NCBI GenBank assembly: GCA_027945135.1
Contig: CP116038.1
Location: forward strand, 1 to 64,000
Origin: Candidatus Phytoplasma oryzae
GTDB lineage: Bacteria; Bacillota_I; Bacilli_A; Acholeplasmatales; Acholeplasmataceae
Direction of reading: 5' to 3'
DNA: 64,000 bases
This document shows, one piece after another, positions 38,214-47,789 of the stretch (positions within the stretch are counted from its first letter, which is position 1; every line of letters starts with the position of its first letter). A program made the position numbers and the translations under genes. The notes under the pieces were generated by a model. That model had not been told where the DNA came from. It saw nothing but the letters and a program-made list of their open reading frames with translations, and did no database searches.

Positions 38214-38300
38214 GTGGGTATGGCGGAACGGTATACGCGCATGTTTGAGGTGCATGTGAGAATTATTCTCTTATGAGTTCGAATCTCATTATCCACACCA
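38214..38300 (+). tRNA. tRNA-Leu (GAG)
   Basis: A class II tRNA with long variable arm: GTGGGTA pairs with TATCCAC, the anticodon loop TTTGAGG gives anticodon GAG (reads CUU/CUC), the T-loop is GTTCGAATC and CCA is encoded at 38298-38300. A perfect 16-bp inverted repeat follows at 38306-38360. It is separate from other RNA genes. Confidence 0.96.
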
Positions 38301-38305
38301 ATTTT

Positions 38306-38360
38306 ATAAAATGTTTATTTTTGTTAATAAAAATTTTTTTAATTAAAATAAACATTTTAT
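38306..38360. terminator. 16-bp inverted repeat after tRNA-Leu
   Basis: ATAAAATGTTTATTTT (38306-38321) and its perfect reverse complement (38345-38360) are separated by 23 nt that are themselves AT-rich. It lies between tRNA-Leu and the convergent potD and is a likely shared terminator, though the U-tract after the stem is weak. Confidence 0.6.
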
Positions 38361-38381
38361 TATTATTTATTTTCAATATTT

Positions 38382-39527
38382 TTAAGAATAATAAATTTTA
38401 ATAAATAAAAAAAATAATAAAATAAAAAAACTAAAAGCAAATAAATAAATGTCTTGTGGTCTTGGATAAGAATAAACATAATTCCAAGAATCATGAATTT
38501 TTATCTTATATTTTTCATTATATTTATAAAATAAATCTTTTTCATTTATATTTAGAATTAATCTTGAATTTTTATTTTGCCAAAAATCGACATAAGGAGA
38601 ATCATAACCAGTAAAACAAATATTTTTATTAATATTTTCTGTTTTCAGTAAAAAATTAATAAAATCATAAGCCCCTTCTTGATTACTACCTTTAGGTAAA
38701 ACAAAACTATCTAACCAAATATTGCTACCCTTAGAATTATCTTCTGTCTCTTCTGAAAAATCATAATATTCTAAATTATTGTTTTGTTTCATTAAAAATC
38801 TAGCATCTCCAGAATAAGTTACAATAATATCATAATGTTCTTCTCCTGGTATTCTCATATAATCTAAAAGTTGATCTGTTAAAAAAGATAAATTACTATT
38901 TTTATTTTTTAATTCTAACAACCATTTTTGAGCTTTTTGTATATCTATATCATTATTTCCACTAATATCGCCATTTATGGCCTTTATTCCTAAAAAAAGT
39001 CCTTCAAAAGAATTATTATATAAAGCTATCTTATAAAGAGGATCTTGAAATAAGTTTCTCCACTGAACAATTTTTTTTTTATTTATTTTATTTTTATTGT
39101 ATAATAACCCTAATTTTCCCCAAAAATATGGAATAGATATGTTTGGTGAAATAGAATATTTTTTTATTAAATCTTGAAATTTTTTAGTTTTTTGAGTATT
39201 TTCAGAAATTTTATCTAATTGAATTATTTCTAAATAATCATTTTTTAATTGTTCTATCGCATACTCACTTAAAATAGCTATGTCATATTTATTACCCGCT
39301 TTAATCTTATTAATAGCCAATTCGTTAGAAGAAAAAAAACTTGTTTTAATAATAAAACGAGAAGATTGTTTGTTATATTGTTCAATAATAATAGGATCTA
39401 TATATTCGCTCCAATTAAAAAATAAAATAACTTTTTTATCACTTAGAAAAAATTTACTAAAATTAAAATAAATTAAATAAATAGAAAAAATGAAAAAAAT
39501 AATAAAAAATAAAAACTTTTTTTTCAT
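38382..39527 (-). CDS. potD: Spermidine/putrescine-binding protein PotD, membrane-anchored
   Basis: This is the extracellular substrate-binding protein of the polyamine ABC importer. After an N-terminal hydrophobic segment (about 4-24) comes the PotD fold: LFFNWSEYIDPIIIEQY, AGNKYDIAILSEYAIEQL, then IPYFWGKLGLLYNK, and the ligand-pocket region TYSGDARFLM. No lipobox cysteine is present, and a second hydrophobic segment (about 360-378) lies at the very C-terminus, so the protein appears held in the membrane at both ends. It has 381 residues. Its ATG overlaps the TGA of potC. It is the last gene of potABCD. Confidence 0.93.
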   Translation of the reverse strand: MKKKFLFFIIFFIFSIYLIYFNFSKFFLSDKKVILFFNWSEYIDPIIIEQYNKQSSRFIIKTSFFSSNELAINKIKAGNKYDIAILSEYAIEQLKNDYLEIIQLDKISENTQKTKKFQDLIKKYSISPNISIPYFWGKLGLLYNKNKINKKKIVQWRNLFQDPLYKIALYNNSFEGLFLGIKAINGDISGNNDIDIQKAQKWLLELKNKNSNLSFLTDQLLDYMRIPGEEHYDIIVTYSGDARFLMKQNNNLEYYDFSEETEDNSKGSNIWLDSFVLPKGSNQEGAYDFINFLLKTENINKNICFTGYDSPYVDFWQNKNSRLILNINEKDLFYKYNEKYKIKIHDSWNYVYSYPRPQDIYLFAFSFFILLFFLFIKIYYS

Positions 39528-40327
39528 AAAATTGAATATGGTCTTTTCTTAATTTTTTTATATTCGAAAATAATTTTAATTAAAACAAATAAAATCAAAA
39601 AAGAAGAAAGAGCATTTATAGTAGGATTAATAGTCCCCTTTAAACTATAAATATAAGCAGATATATTTTGATAATCAGAACCTCCAACAAAATAAGAAAT
39701 TATAAAATCATCAAAAGATAAAGAAAAAACAATTCCTGCACTAGTCAACATAACACTTTTTAATTGAGGCAAAATAACTTTTGTTAAAGTTTGAAAAGGA
39801 GTAGCTCCTAAATCATAGGATGCTTCCAAAAAATCTGTATTTAAATTAGAACATTTATTATAAACAGAAAACAAAACATAAGGGACACTAAAGGAAATAT
39901 GAGCTAACAGCATTCTAGTAAAATTATTTTCTAATCTTATAAAACTAAATAAAACAAATAAAGATAAAGCATTAATAATTTCAGGTATAATCATTGAAAA
40001 TTGATTAGTATTTAAAATTAATTGACGCCATTTTTTCTTATAATTCATTAAAGAAATAGCAGCTAAAGTTCCGATAAATGTGGATAAAAAAGTAGATAAA
40101 ATAGCTATACGAAAAGTAACACTAATAACAGACAAAATAGATTTATCCTTAAAAATTTTAATATACCATTTAAAACTAAATCTATTGAAATGAACTAAAG
40201 ACGAAATTCTGCCATCATTTTCATTAAATGAAAAAATAATTAAAGATATAATAGGTAAATAAATAAAAATTAAAATTAAAAATAAATAAACTAAAAAATA
40301 ATTTTTCTTTTTATTTATCTTTTTCAT
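39524..40327 (-). CDS. potC: Spermidine/putrescine ABC transporter permease PotC
   Basis: This inner-membrane permease has about six membrane helices and the coupling loop EASYDLGATPFQTLTKVILPQL, where EAA---G motifs contact PotA. The protein has 267 residues from the ATG at 40325-40327; an in-frame GTG three codons earlier is also possible. It overlaps the end of potB by 17 nt and its stop overlaps the potD start, which points to tight co-expression. Confidence 0.94.
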   Translation of the reverse strand: MKKINKKKNYFLVYLFLILIFIYLPIISLIIFSFNENDGRISSLVHFNRFSFKWYIKIFKDKSILSVISVTFRIAILSTFLSTFIGTLAAISLMNYKKKWRQLILNTNQFSMIIPEIINALSLFVLFSFIRLENNFTRMLLAHISFSVPYVLFSVYNKCSNLNTDFLEASYDLGATPFQTLTKVILPQLKSVMLTSAGIVFSLSFDDFIISYFVGGSDYQNISAYIYSLKGTINPTINALSSFLILFVLIKIIFEYKKIKKRPYSIL

Positions 40328-41156
40328 GAATTTCACCGATATTATATTGATTTTTTCTTAATAATAATAAAACTAAAAAAATGATAAAAGAAAGATTAAT
40401 AGAGATAGCGCAAGCACTTTTAATATCACCATTTAAAAAAACTTTATTTTCTATTAATTCACTAATAACAATAACAGTGGTAGGACCTAAATATTTAGGA
40501 ACAACGATATTAGTCACAGTTTGTAAAATAACTAAAGATGTTCCTGTAAACAAACCTGGTAAAGAAAGTGGTAAAATAATATTTTTAAAAATCTGTTTTT
40601 CATTAGCTCCTAAATCTTTAGCAGCATCAACTAAACTTTTTTCTATTTTGGAAATACTAATATAAATAGATAAAAACATATAAGGTAAAAATAAATATAT
40701 AAAACCAATAAACATAGCTATGTTACTCTCTAAAATTTTAATAGAAAAAAATTTTTCCAATAAAGAAAAAATTTGAACTAAAGCCTGTATTTTTAAAATC
40801 ATATTAATCCAAATAGTACCGTTAATTAATAAAACTAAAATCAATTGAGTAATTTTATTCATCCTAGAAACTATATAAGCTAAAGGATAAGAAAAAATAA
40901 TAATTAAAAAAGTAGCTATAACAGATATAGAAATAGATCTTAACAAAACATATATAAAAGTAATATTAGTATAAAAATTTTTATAATATTCAAAAGTTAA
41001 AATAATTTTAAAAAGATTTTTATTATCATATTTTTGAATAGAATCAAAAAAAATAATAAAAATAGGTATTAAAATCAAAAATAAAATAATAATGAAATAA
41101 GGTAAAAATAAAAAATTATTAAATTTATTAATTTTTTTCTTTTCAAACAATATCAT
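40311..41156 (-). CDS. potB: Spermidine/putrescine ABC transporter permease PotB
   Basis: The first permease subunit of the polyamine importer, with 281 residues, about six membrane helices and the EAA-type coupling loop DAAKDLGANEKQIFKNIILPLSLPG. It begins six bases after the potA stop and overlaps potC. PotB and PotC form the heterodimeric channel. Confidence 0.94.
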   Translation of the reverse strand: MILFEKKKINKFNNFLFLPYFIIILFLILIPIFIIFFDSIQKYDNKNLFKIILTFEYYKNFYTNITFIYVLLRSISISVIATFLIIIFSYPLAYIVSRMNKITQLILVLLINGTIWINMILKIQALVQIFSLLEKFFSIKILESNIAMFIGFIYLFLPYMFLSIYISISKIEKSLVDAAKDLGANEKQIFKNIILPLSLPGLFTGTSLVILQTVTNIVVPKYLGPTTVIVISELIENKVFLNGDIKSACAISINLSFIIFLVLLLLRKNQYNIGEIHEKDK

Positions 41157-41162
41157 TTTAAA

Positions 41163-42458
41163 CTACCATATTTCCATAACATGTAAATCTTCTGGTTTAA
41201 AAAAAATACCTACTTCTGTATTAATTTTAATAAAATCTGTAGTATGAACAATATAATCTCTGTGTCGAGTTTTAACTATAACTTCCCAATATACTCCCTT
41301 AAACAAAATAGAATTAATTATACCTTTTAATAAACCATCTTCAATATTAACAATATCAATATCTTCAGGTCTAATAAGAATATCTACATTTTGTTCTTTT
41401 TCAAAACCATAATCTACACAATTAAATTCTCTGTCATCAAAAAAAACTAAATAATCTTTTTTAAAAATACCTAAAATTAAATTTGATTCGCCTATAAATT
41501 TAGCTATAAATTTATTTGCCGGTTCATTATAAATATCTTCCGGAGTTCCGATTTGTTGAATTTCTCCTTTGTTAATAACTACTATTTTATCACTCATTGT
41601 TAAAGCCTCTTCTTGATTATGAGTAACAAAAATAAAAGTAATACCAGAATTTCTTTGTATTTCTTTTAACTCATATTGCATTTCTTGTCTTAATTTTAAA
41701 TCTAAAGCAGCCAAGGGTTCGTCTAATAACAAAACTTCAGGTTCATTTATTAAAGCCCTAGCAATAGCTACTCTTTGTTGTTGACCACCTGATAATTGAT
41801 AAATTTCTCTTTTTTCCAAACCTTTTAAACCTACCAATTTTAAATAATGTAAAACCCTATCTTTAATAAATTCTTCTTTTTGTTCATGAAATAAAATTTT
41901 TTTATTTAATTCTTGAATTTTTTTTTGATATTTCATAGAAATATCTTTATTTTTTTGTTTAAATTCACTAATTAAAATTTTTAATTTTCTATCATTCCAT
42001 ATTCGAAACCAAAAAAATAAGTTATTTTTAAATAAAGGGAAAATTTTTTTGACTTCTTTTAAAAAAAATTCTTTATTATTCTTTTGTTCTTCTTTTTTAT
42101 ATATTTTCATTTTTCTAATTTGTTTTTTAACATTACGATTTAAATCTTTAATTCTCAAACCGAAAGCAATATTTTCAAAAACATTTAAATGAGGAAATAA
42201 AGCATATTTTTGAAAAACAGTATTAACTAATCTTTGATGCGGAGATAAATTATTAATATTTTGATTATTAAATAAAATATCTCCACTATTAAAATCATAA
42301 AAACCACCAATAATCTTTAGAATAGTAGTTTTACCACAACCAGAAGGACCTAATAAAGTAACAAACTCATTTTTTTTAATTTTTAAATTAATATCTTTTA
42401 AAATAATTTGTTCATTAATAATTTTGTTAATATTTATAAGTTCTATTAAATTAGTCAT
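41163..42458 (-). CDS. potA: Spermidine/putrescine ABC transporter ATPase PotA with insertion
   Basis: This is the ATPase of the polyamine importer. The start is at the ATG 42456-42458, preceded by AAAGGAG at 5 nt; a longer in-frame version 11 codons upstream is not supported. The 431 residues have Walker A GPSGCGKTT (37-45), the Q-loop, the signature LSGGQQQRVAIARAL, Walker B LLLDEP and a C-terminal TOBE-like domain with RPEDIDIV. Between the Q-loop and signature an insertion of about 85 residues (roughly 105-195), rich in lysine and aromatic residues, replaces the usual 33-residue connection. Insertions here are known in mollicute PotA. First gene of potABCD. Confidence 0.95.
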   Translation of the reverse strand: MTNLIELININKIINEQIILKDINLKIKKNEFVTLLGPSGCGKTTILKIIGGFYDFNSGDILFNNQNINNLSPHQRLVNTVFQKYALFPHLNVFENIAFGLRIKDLNRNVKKQIRKMKIYKKEEQKNNKEFFLKEVKKIFPLFKNNLFFWFRIWNDRKLKILISEFKQKNKDISMKYQKKIQELNKKILFHEQKEEFIKDRVLHYLKLVGLKGLEKREIYQLSGGQQQRVAIARALINEPEVLLLDEPLAALDLKLRQEMQYELKEIQRNSGITFIFVTHNQEEALTMSDKIVVINKGEIQQIGTPEDIYNEPANKFIAKFIGESNLILGIFKKDYLVFFDDREFNCVDYGFEKEQNVDILIRPEDIDIVNIEDGLLKGIINSILFKGVYWEVIVKTRHRDYIVHTTDFIKINTEVGIFFKPEDLHVMEIW

Positions 42459-42514
42459 TTTGTCTCCTTTCTTATTCTTAAAAAAATACAAAAAAAGATA
42501 ATAAAAAAATTTTT

Positions 42515-44335
42515 TTATTTTTCATAAGAAGATAAAATAGCTAAAAAAGCTTTTTGAGGTAAAACTACTTTTCCTAAATTTTTCATCTTTTTCTTACCTT
42601 TTTTTTGTTTAGATAAAAGTTTTTTTTTTCTACTAACATCTCCGCCATAACATTTATCTATAACGTTTTTTCTTAAAGATTTTATTGTTTCCCTGGTAAT
42701 TATTTTTTTACCAATAGATGCTTGTATAACTATTTCAAACATTTGTTGAGGTATTAATTCTTTTAATTTTTGACAAATATTTTTAGCTTTTTTATAAGCA
42801 AAATCTTCATGAACAATAAAAGATAAAGAATCTACTATTTCTGAATTTAACAATATATCTATTTTTTTTAATTTACTGCAATAATATTTATCCATTTGAT
42901 ATTCAAAAGAAGCATAACCTTGAGTAGAAGATTTTAATTTATCAAAAAAATTATAAATAACTTCTGAAAAAGGCAATAAATATTTTAACATTACTTTTTG
43001 ATTATCTAAATATTGAATATCTTGCAAAGAACCTCTTTTATTTTGAGCAATTTCCATTACATTCCCCACATAAACTTCAGGACATTTAATAAAAGATTGA
43101 ATATAAGGTTCTTCTATTTTATCAATAGATTGATTTTTAGGCCATTTAGATAAATTATCTATAATAATTTTTTTTTGATTTACAAAAACATGAAAAATAA
43201 CAGAAGGAGCTGTTATAATAACTTCGATACCAAATTCTCTTATAATTCTTTCTTTTGTAATTTCCATATGTAAGAGACCTAAACAACCAATTCTAAATCC
43301 TAAGCCTAAGAAATTAGAATTTTCATTTTCATAATTCAAGGAATAATCATTTAATTTTAATTTTTGTAAAGCTTTTTTTAAACTATTATATTTTGTAGAA
43401 TCAATAGGATATAAACCGCAAAAAACTACAGGATTAACTTTACGATAACCAGGTAAAGGAATAAAATCTTTATTTCTATTTAAAACAATAGTATCTCCTA
43501 CCTTTACATCATCTATTTTTTTAATAAAAGCACTTAAATAACCAACATCGCCAGCAGCCAAAAAATCTTTTTTTATAGGTTTAGGATTAAAAATACCAAC
43601 TTCCATAACTTCATAAATAGCTTTGCTTTCTATAAAACGTATTTTATCTCCTTTTTGAACAATACCATTAAAAATTCTAATATAAGGAATAACACCTTTA
43701 TAAGGATCGAAAATAGAGTCAAAAATTAAAGCTTGTAAAGGAGATTTAGAATCTCCTTGAGGAGGATTAATTTTTTTAACAATATTTTCTAAAATTTCAT
43801 CCACACCAAAACCAGTTTTTCCACTTGATAAAATAATAGAATCTTTATTTATGTTTAAAACTTCTTGTATCTCTTGTTTAGTTTTTTCTATATTAGCATT
43901 TGGTAAATCTACTTTATTTAAAACAGGAATAATAGTAAGATTGTATTCTAAAGCTAAGTTAACATTTGACAAAGTTTGAGCTTGAATACCTTGAGTAGCA
44001 TCTATCAATAATATAACTCCTTCACAAGCAGCTAAAGAACGTGAAACTTCATAACTAAAATCTACATGGCCAGGAGTATCAATTAAATGCATAATATATT
44101 CTTCTTGATTTTTAGATTTATAAATAATTTCAACAGAATTCAATTTTATAGTAATCCCTCTTTCTCTCTCCAAAGCCATAGAATCTAAATATTGAGATTT
44201 CATAAATCTTTTTTCAACTGTATTAGTTATTTCTAAAATTCTATCAGCCAAAGTAGATTTACCATGATCTATATGAGCAATAATAGAAAAATTACGTATT
44301 TTTTTTTTTCTTTCATTAATTTTATCTAAATTCAT
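42515..44335 (-). CDS. lepA: Elongation factor 4 (LepA)
   Basis: LepA is a ribosomal back-translocase GTPase used under stress. G1 is [10 protein letters not shown], then RERGITIK (G2), DTPGHVDF (G3) and NKVDL (G4), followed by EF-G-like domains and the LepA-specific C-terminus with [20 protein letters not shown] choose the ATG at 44333-44335 because AAAAGG lies 12 nt upstream; the ATG seven codons earlier has no ribosome-binding site. It gives 606 residues, near the normal 600. Next downstream is potA. Confidence 0.96.
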   Translation of the reverse strand: MNLDKINERKKKIRNFSIIAHIDHGKSTLADRILEITNTVEKRFMKSQYLDSMALERERGITIKLNSVEIIYKSKNQEEYIMHLIDTPGHVDFSYEVSRSLAACEGVILLIDATQGIQAQTLSNVNLALEYNLTIIPVLNKVDLPNANIEKTKQEIQEVLNINKDSIILSSGKTGFGVDEILENIVKKINPPQGDSKSPLQALIFDSIFDPYKGVIPYIRIFNGIVQKGDKIRFIESKAIYEVMEVGIFNPKPIKKDFLAAGDVGYLSAFIKKIDDVKVGDTIVLNRNKDFIPLPGYRKVNPVVFCGLYPIDSTKYNSLKKALQKLKLNDYSLNYENENSNFLGLGFRIGCLGLLHMEITKERIIREFGIEVIITAPSVIFHVFVNQKKIIIDNLSKWPKNQSIDKIEEPYIQSFIKCPEVYVGNVMEIAQNKRGSLQDIQYLDNQKVMLKYLLPFSEVIYNFFDKLKSSTQGYASFEYQMDKYYCSKLKKIDILLNSEIVDSLSFIVHEDFAYKKAKNICQKLKELIPQQMFEIVIQASIGKKIITRETIKSLRKNVIDKCYGGDVSRKKKLLSKQKKGKKKMKNLGKVVLPQKAFLAILSSYEK

Positions 44336-44400
44336 ATTTATTATAAACCTTTTCATTATGAAACTTTTTTAAAAATTTTATTGAAAATTATAAAAAATAT

Positions 44401-45324
44401 TTATTTATTTTTTTTATTAACTTCTTTTATTTTTTTATTAACTTCTTCAAATAAAGATAAATAATTTTTATATCTAAAATTTAAAATCAATCCTTTTTGA
44501 CAAGCAGATTTTACTTCACAATATTTTTCTTTTATATGTAAACAATTATTACCAAAAAAACATTTATCAGAAAAAATTAAAAAATCATCATAAAAATTTT
44601 TAATTTCTTTAGGTTTTATATTAAATAAAAATAACTTTGAAAAACCAGGAGTATCTGCTATATATCCTTCTTTAAAAACATATAATTTGGCATTTTTAGT
44701 TGTATGTTTTCCTCTATTAGAAAAATGTGAAATTTTTTGTGTTTTTATATTTAAATTAGATAAAGAATTAATTAAAGTAGATTTTCCTACGCCTGTTTGG
44801 CCAACAAAAATAGTTGTTTTATTTTTAAAAAAAGGAAATAAAAAAGATAAATTGGATCTATTTTGAGCATTTATAAAATAAATAAAATACATTTTTCTAT
44901 AATAAGATATTTTTTTTTTAAAAATTAATAATTCATTTTTAGATAATAAATCAATTTTGGTAAAAATTAAAATAACTTTTAAATTCATCTTTTTTAAAAT
45001 TAATAAAAACTTATCTAATAATTTAAATTGTAAATAAGGTTTAATTAAAGAAAAAACTAAAAAAACTTGATCTATATTAGCTATATTAGGTCTTAATAAA
45101 AAATTCTTTCTAGGCAAAACAGTATCAATTAAATACATTTCTCCTTTGCATTCGTAAAAAACAATATCTCCGATTTTAATATCTATTGAATTATTTTTTT
45201 TTTTAAATTTTCCTTTTTTTTGAGCATAAACTTTTTTTTTAGTTTCTAAATCTAGAATAATATAACCTTTAACTAAAAATTCTATTACAATTCCTCTAGG
45301 CAAAATATAATCTATTTTTTTCAA
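44401..45324 (-). CDS. rsgA: Ribosome small-subunit GTPase RsgA
   Basis: RsgA is a circularly permuted GTPase that tests late 30S maturation. In order: an OB-fold N-terminus, G4-like FTKIDL (about 120), then G1 FVGQTGVGKSTLINSL and G3 DTPGFSKL, and a C-terminal zinc knuckle with Cys, Cys, His, Cys in CFFGNNCLHIKEKYC. The order G4-G1-G3 is the hallmark of the family. It has 307 residues, and it lies between pheT and lepA. Confidence 0.95.
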   Translation of the reverse strand: MKKIDYILPRGIVIEFLVKGYIILDLETKKKVYAQKKGKFKKKNNSIDIKIGDIVFYECKGEMYLIDTVLPRKNFLLRPNIANIDQVFLVFSLIKPYLQFKLLDKFLLILKKMNLKVILIFTKIDLLSKNELLIFKKKISYYRKMYFIYFINAQNRSNLSFLFPFFKNKTTIFVGQTGVGKSTLINSLSNLNIKTQKISHFSNRGKHTTKNAKLYVFKEGYIADTPGFSKLFLFNIKPKEIKNFYDDFLIFSDKCFFGNNCLHIKEKYCEVKSACQKGLILNFRYKNYLSLFEEVNKKIKEVNKKNK

Positions 45325-45333
45325 ATTATTGCC

Positions 45334-47766
45334 TTATCTTATTATAATTCTATATTTTTTTTTCATTTCTAATTCTATTTGTTTAATAAAACAATTAACC
45401 TGTTCTTTATTTAAATTTTGAGTTTTATCATTAAATGTTAACCGAAAAGTTAAAGAATATTCTTCACTAGATCCAACACAATCATTTTGAAAAAAATCTA
45501 AAAGTTCGCATTTGATAAAAAAACCTGAAATTTTACTTTCTAAAGTATTATATAATTGTTGAAAATCATATTTTTTATTAACAAAAAAACTAAAATCACG
45601 AATAATAGAAGGAAATTTAGTAATTTCTTGAAATAAAATTTGGTTTTTTTCTTTACAAAGTAAATTTTCCAAACTTATTTCCATAACAAAACTTTCTTGA
45701 ATATGATATTTTTTATTTAAAAAAGGATGAGTTTCTCCTATAAAACCAATTTTCTTATCACATAAAAAAATTTCTGCTTGTTGTTTAGGCAAAAAACTAT
45801 TACAAAAAGAACTTTGAGATAAATTTAATTTAATTCCAAAAAAAGACTCTATTCTAGATAAAATACCTTTTAAAATAAAAAAAGAACTTAAAATATCTTG
45901 TTTCAACCATCCAGTTTTTAAAAAAACACCACTTAAAATTATAGATAAATGCATTATTTCTTTTTCAGAAGTATAAACATGACCTATTTCAAAAAAAGCA
46001 TTATCAAAATTTCTTTTTTTTTGATTAAAACTTAAAATTTCCAATAAACTACAACTTAAATTTTGTCTTAAAAAAAATTTATCATATGAAATAGGTTTCA
46101 AAACACTTAAAGATTCGGAAATATTAGGAAATAAATAAAGCATATCCTGACTAACTAAACTATAATTTATAGTTTCATTTAAACCTAAACTAGATAATAA
46201 ATGCCTTAATTTTTGTATATTGATATCTAAAATATTTTTTACACCCTCTATTGGTATAAGTTCTGTAACAAACATAGTATCTTGAGATAAAGATGAAATT
46301 TTATTATAACCATATATTCTTATTAAATCAGAAATAACATCTTCAGGTATTGTAACAGAAAAACGATTGGAAGGGGCTTTAACTTTTAAAATTTCAGGTG
46401 TTACAACTTCTATTTCATAATTTAAAAATTTTAAAAATATACAAACTTGTTCAAAAGAAAAATTAATTCCTGTTTTATTATGAATAAATTTTAAAGATAA
46501 AAAAATATCTGGATTAATATATTTATTTTTTTGTATAGTAACAACATTTTTATAAACCGAACAATTAATAATTTTTTGAAGTAAAAAAGTAGCTTTATCT
46601 AAAGCTTCTTTAATTAAATTTTGATCAATACCTCTAGACAAACGTAAAATACTTTCGTTTTTTAATCCTGCTTTTTTACTTGTTTTAGTTATAAATTCAG
46701 GTTTAAAATAAAAAGAACATAAAATAATTTCTTGAGTTTTTTCAGATATATCATAAAAAAAATTAGTTTTTATACCTGCTAAAGAAATAATTTTATTATT
46801 ATTAATAATAACTATATCTTCATTATCAAGAGAAAAATATTTTTTTTTATCTTTATGATAAAAAAAACGTTCATTTAGATCAGCATTTTTGATTTCTATT
46901 AAATTATTTTCTAAAAAACTAGAATCCAATGCAATTAAAGGAATACCATATTCCAATAAAACTAAGTTAATAACATCCATTAAATTATTAATAGGTATAA
47001 TATTATGTGATAATAATTTATTTCTTAACCATAAAGGAGAATTTTCAATTCTCAAATTCTTTATATAACGAATATGATATTCTAAACAATGAGAAGTTGA
47101 AATTTTTATTTCAAAAGGATTAACATCAAAATTTTCTTTAATAGAAAAAATTGATTGTGTTTGAATTTTTATTTCATTATCCTTTAAAATAGATTTTAAA
47201 TCTTTAGCAAATCCAACATAAGATAAAAGATCATTTCTATCAGGAGTTACAGATAAATCTAGAAAAAAACCTTTAAAACCTAAATATTCTAAAGCACATT
47301 CTCCAATATTAGCGTCATCACTTAAAAACAAAATATTTTTTTTTTCATTATCAGTTAAATAATCTAAATTTAATCCTAAATGTAGAGAAGAACAAAGTAT
47401 ACCATTAGATTCAATATTATCAATTTTTTTTTTTTTAATCCATGTTTTCTTGTCATTAAAAAATAAATAAGAACCAGGCAAAGCAATTATAACTTTTTTA
47501 TTTTTTTGTAAATCACAATTTTGACAAACAATAGTGATAATTTCTGTTTTAATATCTATTTTTACTAAATAAATATTTTTATTTTCTTTAATAGGAATAA
47601 ATTCTATAATCTTCCCTATTTTTATTAAATTATCATTATCATTCAAAATATGATAATAACTGGATGCTTCTATAATATGATTATTAACTAATAATCTAAA
47701 ATCCTCTAAATTATTAATCTTAAAAGAAGGTATAAATTTTTTTAAAATTCTTTCATTAATTATCAT
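45334..47766 (-). CDS. pheT: Phenylalanine--tRNA ligase beta subunit
   Basis: PheT is the large subunit of the alpha2-beta2 enzyme. The 810 residues contain the N-terminal tRNA-binding/EMAP-like region (about 40-150, IVCQNCDLQKNKKVIIALPG), the B3/B4 editing domains, the catalytic-like core with VSDLIRIYGYNKI and RDFSFFVNKKYDF, and the C-terminal FDX-ACB domain with SLTFRLTFNDKTQNLNKEQV. The fold is complete and it follows pheS at 23 bp. Confidence 0.96.
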   Translation of the reverse strand: MIINERILKKFIPSFKINNLEDFRLLVNNHIIEASSYYHILNDNDNLIKIGKIIEFIPIKENKNIYLVKIDIKTEIITIVCQNCDLQKNKKVIIALPGSYLFFNDKKTWIKKKKIDNIESNGILCSSLHLGLNLDYLTDNEKKNILFLSDDANIGECALEYLGFKGFFLDLSVTPDRNDLLSYVGFAKDLKSILKDNEIKIQTQSIFSIKENFDVNPFEIKISTSHCLEYHIRYIKNLRIENSPLWLRNKLLSHNIIPINNLMDVINLVLLEYGIPLIALDSSFLENNLIEIKNADLNERFFYHKDKKKYFSLDNEDIVIINNNKIISLAGIKTNFFYDISEKTQEIILCSFYFKPEFITKTSKKAGLKNESILRLSRGIDQNLIKEALDKATFLLQKIINCSVYKNVVTIQKNKYINPDIFLSLKFIHNKTGINFSFEQVCIFLKFLNYEIEVVTPEILKVKAPSNRFSVTIPEDVISDLIRIYGYNKISSLSQDTMFVTELIPIEGVKNILDINIQKLRHLLSSLGLNETINYSLVSQDMLYLFPNISESLSVLKPISYDKFFLRQNLSCSLLEILSFNQKKRNFDNAFFEIGHVYTSEKEIMHLSIILSGVFLKTGWLKQDILSSFFILKGILSRIESFFGIKLNLSQSSFCNSFLPKQQAEIFLCDKKIGFIGETHPFLNKKYHIQESFVMEISLENLLCKEKNQILFQEITKFPSIIRDFSFFVNKKYDFQQLYNTLESKISGFFIKCELLDFFQNDCVGSSEEYSLTFRLTFNDKTQNLNKEQVNCFIKQIELEMKKKYRIIIR

Positions 47767-47789
47767 TTTTAACCTTTAATTCAAAAATT

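Noticed and set aside
38289-38297. TTATCCACA (DnaA-box-like) in tRNA-Leu; further copies inside alaS (near 12709) and tyrS (near 56678)
   Set aside because: Single copies in conserved coding or tRNA sequence, not clustered, and none lies in the large non-coding gap; they are coincidental.
40381-40665. Plus-strand reading frame inside potB
   Set aside because: A shadow of potB, a clear permease on the minus strand.
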